From Aptenodytes patagonicus (lineage: Eukaryota; Chordata; Aves; Sphenisciformes; Spheniscidae), in assembly GCF_965638725.1 (NCBI RefSeq), contig NC_134975.1, positions 744,861 to 808,860 on the forward strand: a DNA stretch of 64,000 nucleotides. The letters run 5' to 3'. The notes beneath the pieces were generated by a model. The model did not search any database. It saw nothing but the letters and a program-made list of their open reading frames with translations, and was not told where the DNA came from. A program made the translations under genes and the position numbers. Each line of letters opens with the position of its first letter. Position 1 is the first letter of the stretch. Below are positions 59,391-64,000 of the stretch, in pieces.

Positions 59391-59636
59391 TTATTGCTGT
59401 TCTTTATCGGTTTTTTCTTTATTCATTTTCTTCATTTTCATTCGCCTGTTCTGAAACCAGATTTTGACTTGGCGTTCAGTGAGATTAAGGACTCTGGCTA
59501 CTTCGTACCTCCGGTCCCGTGTAAGGTACATATTGAATAAAAACTCTTTTTTCCAGTTCCAGGGTCTGATACTTTGTGTAAGGACATCTTTTCTTCCTCG
59601 TGGAGCGCGCATGAATCCAATTTGCGACGGGATTGT
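59391..59636 (-). CDS. HOXC9: HOXC9 exon 2 (homeobox, frame disturbed)
   Basis: Acceptor TTTCTCAG, then [20 protein letters not shown] and onward to KTDKEQQ and the stop TAA at 59393-59391. The extra A at the T-run 59547-59552 separates the two halves into different frames. Confidence 0.93.
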   Translation of the reverse strand, partial: TIPSQIGFMRAPRGRKDVLTQSIRPWNWKKEFLFNMYLTRDRRYEVARVLNLTERQVKIWFQNRRMKMKKMNKEKTDKEQQ

Positions 59637-62221
59637 CTGAGAAAGAAGATTTTTATATTTTTGGGGGGGAAAAAAAAAATCAGTGCATACAGCTGGCCTT
59701 TCTTCCCTCCCCCCCTCCACGCCCTGGCGTAGCTATGGAAAGAAACCTGTTTAATTAGCAGATCTTACCTAAATATTTTAAGTGACCTTCAGAAGAGTTT
59801 AATCTGTTTATTTTGGAGGGGTCATTTCCTTTTCTTTTGCTGCTGTTCTCACATAAAAGTTTCAGTAAATAAAACTGTAGCAATGGGGTTTAAAATAATA
59901 ATTATCCACATGACTGCTACTAGCAGTAATCTAAGAACATAGTCATAAAAAGTCAAAATTCCCACCATTTCATAGGCCCATAAACCTCTTTTTACAACCT
60001 CAGCTCTCCAAATACTTTCCCTAGAAGCTTTCCCAGACCTGGAAAGCCGAGTTTGTTTTTTTAATATCTGAAGGATGACACGCGAGATGTCCCACTGGCT
60101 CCCAGAAATTGGCTTCCCCCCCCCCCCCCCCCCCCCCCCCCCCGCCCCTCCCCCTACCCTAAAGGACCTTCCACGCTGCTGCCACAGCCCCGCTTGGTCG
60201 GGGGAGCAAACCCATCGCTCCTTCCTTGGGAGAAGGTTTTCCCTCTGCCGTTTCAGGCAGCTGCCTGCCAGCAAAGGGAGACTTTCGCCCCCTGATTCCT
60301 CGACTTATTTTTATCACGAGGGTGCCTGGCACCAGCCCGCCTGTCATAAATCGAGGTGCGAGCACCTTTCCAGCTAGAGAGCGAGGTACCGAGGCACCAA
60401 GGTGCTCCCGTCCGCTGACACCCGGCTTTATCGCCCGGGAATCACCCGCATCTTAGGCCAGGAGGGTCCCACCCAAAGCCAGGGCACGGCCGAGCGGCTG
60501 CGGGGGCGTGCGGTACCCCGGCATCCCGCATCCCCCGCGGATGCTGAGCTGCCCCTCCGGGAGGGTTTGGCGAGGAGGGGTTTGGGGGTTTGGGGGTTTT
60601 TGGGTCGGGTTTTTGTTGGGTTTTTTTTTTTTTGTTTGTTTGTTTTCTGAATCCCGGGAGCTGAGCTGACCTCCTGCCTGCATCCCCCAGGAGCTGGTCC
60701 CCTCTGCAGAGCTGGGGTCCAGGCTCCCCTGCGCTGCAGGCTGGAGGGGAGGGTGATGGTGGCGGTTACCTGACTCCTGCCCCTACAATGTTCAAGGTTT
60801 CCTGATGGCCGGGTTGGGTTGGGGTTTTTTTGGGTTTGTTTTTTTTTTTGAGGGTCCCCCCCCCCCCCCGCCCCCCCGCTCTCTCACTTGGGCTGCAGAA
60901 GATGTTTCTTCAAGTGTATGGTCCAATGTCCTGCGCTCGCTGCCTTTTGCCCTCAGCTACCTCCACACGCTTAGTTTATGCCTTTACAACGCCGATTTTC
61001 CTCCTTACTTCTCCCCTACGCACCCACCCACCCAGCCCGGCCCCCCTGCCCAGGGCACCCACCTTTTCATTTATTCCCACGTGTTGGAGCATTTTATGAA
61101 TAATCGCACCGGTGGAGCTTTTATTGATTTTTAAAATAGATAAAGAGACACCTCTGCATTTATCCAGAGATATTCCTTTCCCCTCCCCCCCAAAAAAAAA
61201 CCCCACATCAATGCGTTCACTTCCAGCCAGCTACAACTCTTCCTGGTTCTTTGAAAGTGGAAATATTTGAAAGCGAAGAGGCTTCTCCCTCTGCCTACCC
61301 CCCTCTCGCTCCCTCTCACACACGCACTCTCCTTCTCTATTTTTTTTTTTTTTTTTAATTCCCCCCGGTGGAAGGTGATGAATATTTGATCAAAGAAGCC
61401 AACAGCCTCCCCCCCCCTTGCAAAAAAAAAAAAAAAACAAAAAAAAACAGGAAAAAAAAACCCCAAACAACAAAACAAACCACAGCAAAAAGACTAAAGA
61501 GCCCCAAACAAAGTACAGATATTCGCTCGCCGGCTCTGCTAGGCGGACTCGCTCAAACCCCCAGATCTTCCTGCGTATCTGGAGTTTTAGGGTCGGGCTC
61601 TCTAAGGTAATTTCATTTTATTGAGTAGGGTCCTGGAAGCCGTAATGCCTCCCCGGTCGTAAACAAGAATGACTTCGACTTACTAGGGTCTAATTCGTGC
61701 TTTTCTTCTTTGTGTTTGCTGGAAGCGATGGCTTCGGACTCCGGGGAAGGAATTGTCTGCGCTGCTCTGTCTCTCAGCTCCCCCGGAGCCGCGTACATGT
61801 AGTCCGCGTAGCCGCGGCCGTCGGCGGGGCCGCACTCCGCCCGTCGCCCGGGGAAGGCGTCGGGCTTCAGGCCGTAGGGGCGAGCACCGGGGGCGAAGGC
61901 CGGGAAGGAGACGGCCCCGGCGAGGGGCTCCAGCCAAGTCCGCATGTACCTGGGCTCGGCCCCCACGGGTGCCTGGGGAGCGTAGGGGTGGTAGCCCACG
62001 GAGGATTGGGAGTGGACGGGAGCCCAGGAGGTGGTGAAAACGGCCGGCTTGGGGGCGAAACTGCAGGACGGAAAGTCGGCACAGTCCGGGACTAATCCTG
62101 ACGGTCGGGCAGCAGCCGGGTGGGAGGCAGTGCTGGGGAACCTGGAGGCCAAGAGCTCTTCGTTTTCGTGGCTTATCAAGGAGTCAACATAGTAGTTGCT
62201 TATGGGGCCAGAAGCCGACAT
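59391..62221 (-). CDS. HOXC9: Homeobox protein HOXC9 (homeobox carries one extra base as assembled)
   Basis: AbdB-class paralog group 9 transcription factor for thoracolumbar patterning and motor-neuron identity. Exon 1 starts [20 protein letters not shown] and includes [39 protein letters not shown] and [11 protein letters not shown]. Exon 2 begins with the PBX-contact [10 protein letters not shown] and encodes [56 protein letters not shown]. Expected length is 260 residues, as in human. The minus strand has six A where five are needed in the Glu-Lys-Glu codons (plus-strand T-run 59547-59552), so the reading frame shifts within homeodomain helix 1; a stop follows about 20 codons later. Exon 2 is 246 nt instead of 245. 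Everything else is conserved, so a homopolymer sequencing error is the simplest reading. Confidence 0.96.
59637..61683 (-). other. HOXC9: HOXC9 intron
   Basis: 2047 bases without an exon. It has a poly-C run at 60117-60142, GC-rich unique sequence at 60170-60560 and poly-A and poly-T runs near 61340 and 61425. The stretch 59760-60075 is AT-rich and complex. Confidence 0.8.
61684..62221 (-). CDS. HOXC9: HOXC9 exon 1
   Basis: 538 nt from ATG (62221-62219) to the first base of an Asn codon after LDP; donor GTAAGT. An in-frame ATG lies 24 bases upstream, but the MSA(S/T)GPISNYY start is the conserved one. Confidence 0.95.
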
Positions 62222-62420
62222 GGTTCCCCCCTCTTTTACATTCATAAGATTATTGTATGAACTGTATGTGTACTTTTTATCTTCTCATAGAACAATCAGG
62301 GCAGGTAATTATTTTTTCAGCCTTTCCCAGTGTGCCATTGGCTGCCCGCCCTCACGTGATTGTATTTACCCAAAAATATAGCGTGGATCAATCCGCAGGT
62401 CTTTTTTTTTTTTTTCCCCC
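62222..62420 (-). promoter_or_regulatory. HOXC9 proximal promoter (predicted)
   Basis: It contains GCCAATGG on the minus strand (62335-62342, CCAAT box), CACGTGATTG (62355, E-box plus homeodomain core) and an A/T-rich AAAATATAG. Transcription start not determined. Confidence 0.4.
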
Positions 62421-62421
62421 T

Positions 62422-62452
<31 letters not shown>

Positions 62453-64000
62453 CCTTTCGGTAATAACGCCACCGGCTTTTCCTAAAACTGATGGAAATGG
62501 GGCGGAGATGGGGAGGAGGGAGGCTCGGCCGGTCCTCAGCCGGGGGATGCTCTGCCTGCCGGCCGGGGGGGAGATTTGCCCTGGGCCGAGGAAGGTGGAA
62601 GGTAATTGTGGGAAGGTAGTCCAGGAACTATTTCTTGACGTAATTTGTCTCTGTCCTTTGCTTCTGCAGCTTCTAGCCTCTAATGGATACATTAAATTGA
62701 ATATCGGTGGGAAGGGGAGAGGGGAGAAGCGCGGTGGAGGTGGGTTCCCCACTTGGAGAAAGGAGCTTGGGGAGGGGGGGGGGGGGGGGGGGAGAGAAGC
62801 TTTTAACTAAAAGGAAAGGGGGCTTTTGTCATCTTTCGCAGCGCTGCCTCATCGTCAGGCTGCTCAGCAGCTGAGAAATCTGTGGGGCACAGGCACATCT
62901 CGTCCTGCTTTAAGAAATAAGTGACTTCAGGAGGGGGAAAAAAAAAAAAATATATATATATGGTAAGAGGAGCATCTTTGCAAAGAGGAGGGGGAACTAA
63001 TAATACCGCCAGCCCCCCCCCCCCCCAAAAAAAAAAAAAAACAGGGAAAGAACTGAGCTTTTGCAGTGAAAGGCTGCATTATTCGGCAAGCAGTCGTGGA
63101 TGTTTTTATGTCCTTCAATAAAATTTTTACGAGGATCATTTGATTGTTCATAAATGTGTCGTTCATTAAATAAAACCGTAGTGACCGAGTTTCAGCTATA
63201 TAGCTGAGGATGAGAGAGCTTTTGCGTATCAGGAGGAAGCAACAATGTGTGTTGGGCACATGATTGTTCTTATTTTTTTTCTTTTTTTGTTAACGCCTGG
63301 AAACTTTTCTTTTTGCACCAAAATCGATTGAAGAAGTTGGGAGCGTTAAAAAATCGGTGATAGCCTGCCTGCATTTTGAGAGAATAACCTTTCCTTTGTA
63401 AGGAAAGACAGGTAGGTAAATAGCTCACGCCCATTGGAGTCTGAAAGAAGGGACTTAGGCGATTTCTCTGGAAGAAAACAAAAAAAATAATTAAGATGCC
63501 TAACCAAAAATAGCCTCTCATGATTTTTTTAGCAAACCGAACCCCCCAAAAATGTGGGTTGTCTGGGCTCTCCAGGGCTCTCCATCACCTCGGGTCTTCG
63601 AGGGCTGGGGGGACACGGAGGGGAATGCTCAAAATTTGCAAGAAGGAGGAAAAGTGTGGGTTCAGAAGGCGGGGGGGGGGGGGGGGGGTCCTCCATGGGA
63701 GAGGCGGGCAGGCAGGCAGGCAAGGGGGGTGGGCAGGGTGTCTCCAGTGATGCAGCATTCACCAGTGACAGGCGTTATGTACAGTCTGTGCAAGTCCCAC
63801 GGACGGACACGGCAGAAACCTCTTCAGTTGTTATTTATTTTTCTCCCGCCCCCCCCCCCCTCCCCCCCCCCCCCCGGTAAGTTGCATGGGAAACGCGAGC
63901 AGGAGGGGAAAAGAGATTAAGCAGATTCAGGGATAATAGGCAAGAAGGAGTGATGCTGCCAGGAGACTTCCCCCCCCCCCCCCCCCGGCCCCTCCAACTT
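62421..64000. other. HOXC9 upstream intergenic DNA
   Basis: No coding exon. miR-196a-2, which lies a few kilobases upstream of HOXC9 in mammals, was sought on both strands and is not in this stretch. It holds poly-G and poly-C runs and a complex AT-rich block at 63075-63260. Confidence 0.6.
63075..63260. promoter_or_regulatory. Candidate HOX conserved element upstream of HOXC9
   Basis: A complex block with CAATAAAATTTTTACGAGG, GTTCATAAATGTGTCG and TTCATTAAATAAAACCG, a dense set of CDX/posterior-HOX cores in 100 bases, about 1 kb upstream of the HOXC9 ATG. Confidence 0.4.

Noticed and set aside
62222-64000. Search for the miR-196a-2 hairpin upstream of HOXC9
   Set aside because: No TAGGTAGTTTCATG or its complement occurs here; the gene probably lies to the right of the window.

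Overview
This is nuclear DNA from a vertebrate, almost certainly a bird. Three signs point to birds: two sense-strand CR1 LINE fragments in an intron, a vitamin D receptor whose visible exons read very like the chicken protein, and very GC-rich short-intron genes crowded with poly-G/poly-C runs, as on avian dot microchromosomes. The sequence has one 200-base run of N (32112-32311), so it is a scaffold with at least one join.

Left part (1-32111). VDR (+) occupies 1-~16.3 kb. Seven coding exons are visible, from the second zinc finger to the stop codon; only the first coding exon lies off the left edge. VDR is followed in tandem, about 0.8 kb on, by MYG1 (+, 7 coding exons, 17083-19981), a mitochondrial/nucleolar DHH-type exonuclease. 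Its promoter is an unusual ~41-45 bp tandem array in which most units carry the palindrome GCGCATGCGC, an NRF-1 site. AAAS/ALADIN (-, 16 coding exons, 22136-29766) converges on MYG1. Between them lies a collapsed relic resembling the tail of an LRRC3-family membrane protein. Two arrays of the same minisatellite flank the AAAS promoter in inverted orientation.

Right part (32312-64000). This is HOXC cluster sequence: HOXC8 (-, 2 exons, 48926-51715) and HOXC9 (-, 2 exons, 59391-62221), in the expected order and orientation. The HOXC8 3'UTR carries four miR-196 seed matches, one of them near full length. The HOXC9 homeobox carries one extra base in an A-run, which may be an assembly error. The 16.6 kb between the gap and HOXC8 has no homeobox; HOXC6/C5/C4, expected on that side, are not in this window. 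That interval holds AT-rich complex islands that look like conserved HOX noncoding elements, one CpG island and a possible spliced noncoding exon.

Functionally the window joins a steroid-type nuclear receptor, two housekeeping genes (mitochondrial RNA processing, nuclear pore) and a developmental transcription-factor cluster. The adjacency of AAAS to the 3' side of HOXC rests only on the gap and should be treated cautiously. I saw no tRNA, rRNA, CRISPR array, retroviral or other virus-derived element.
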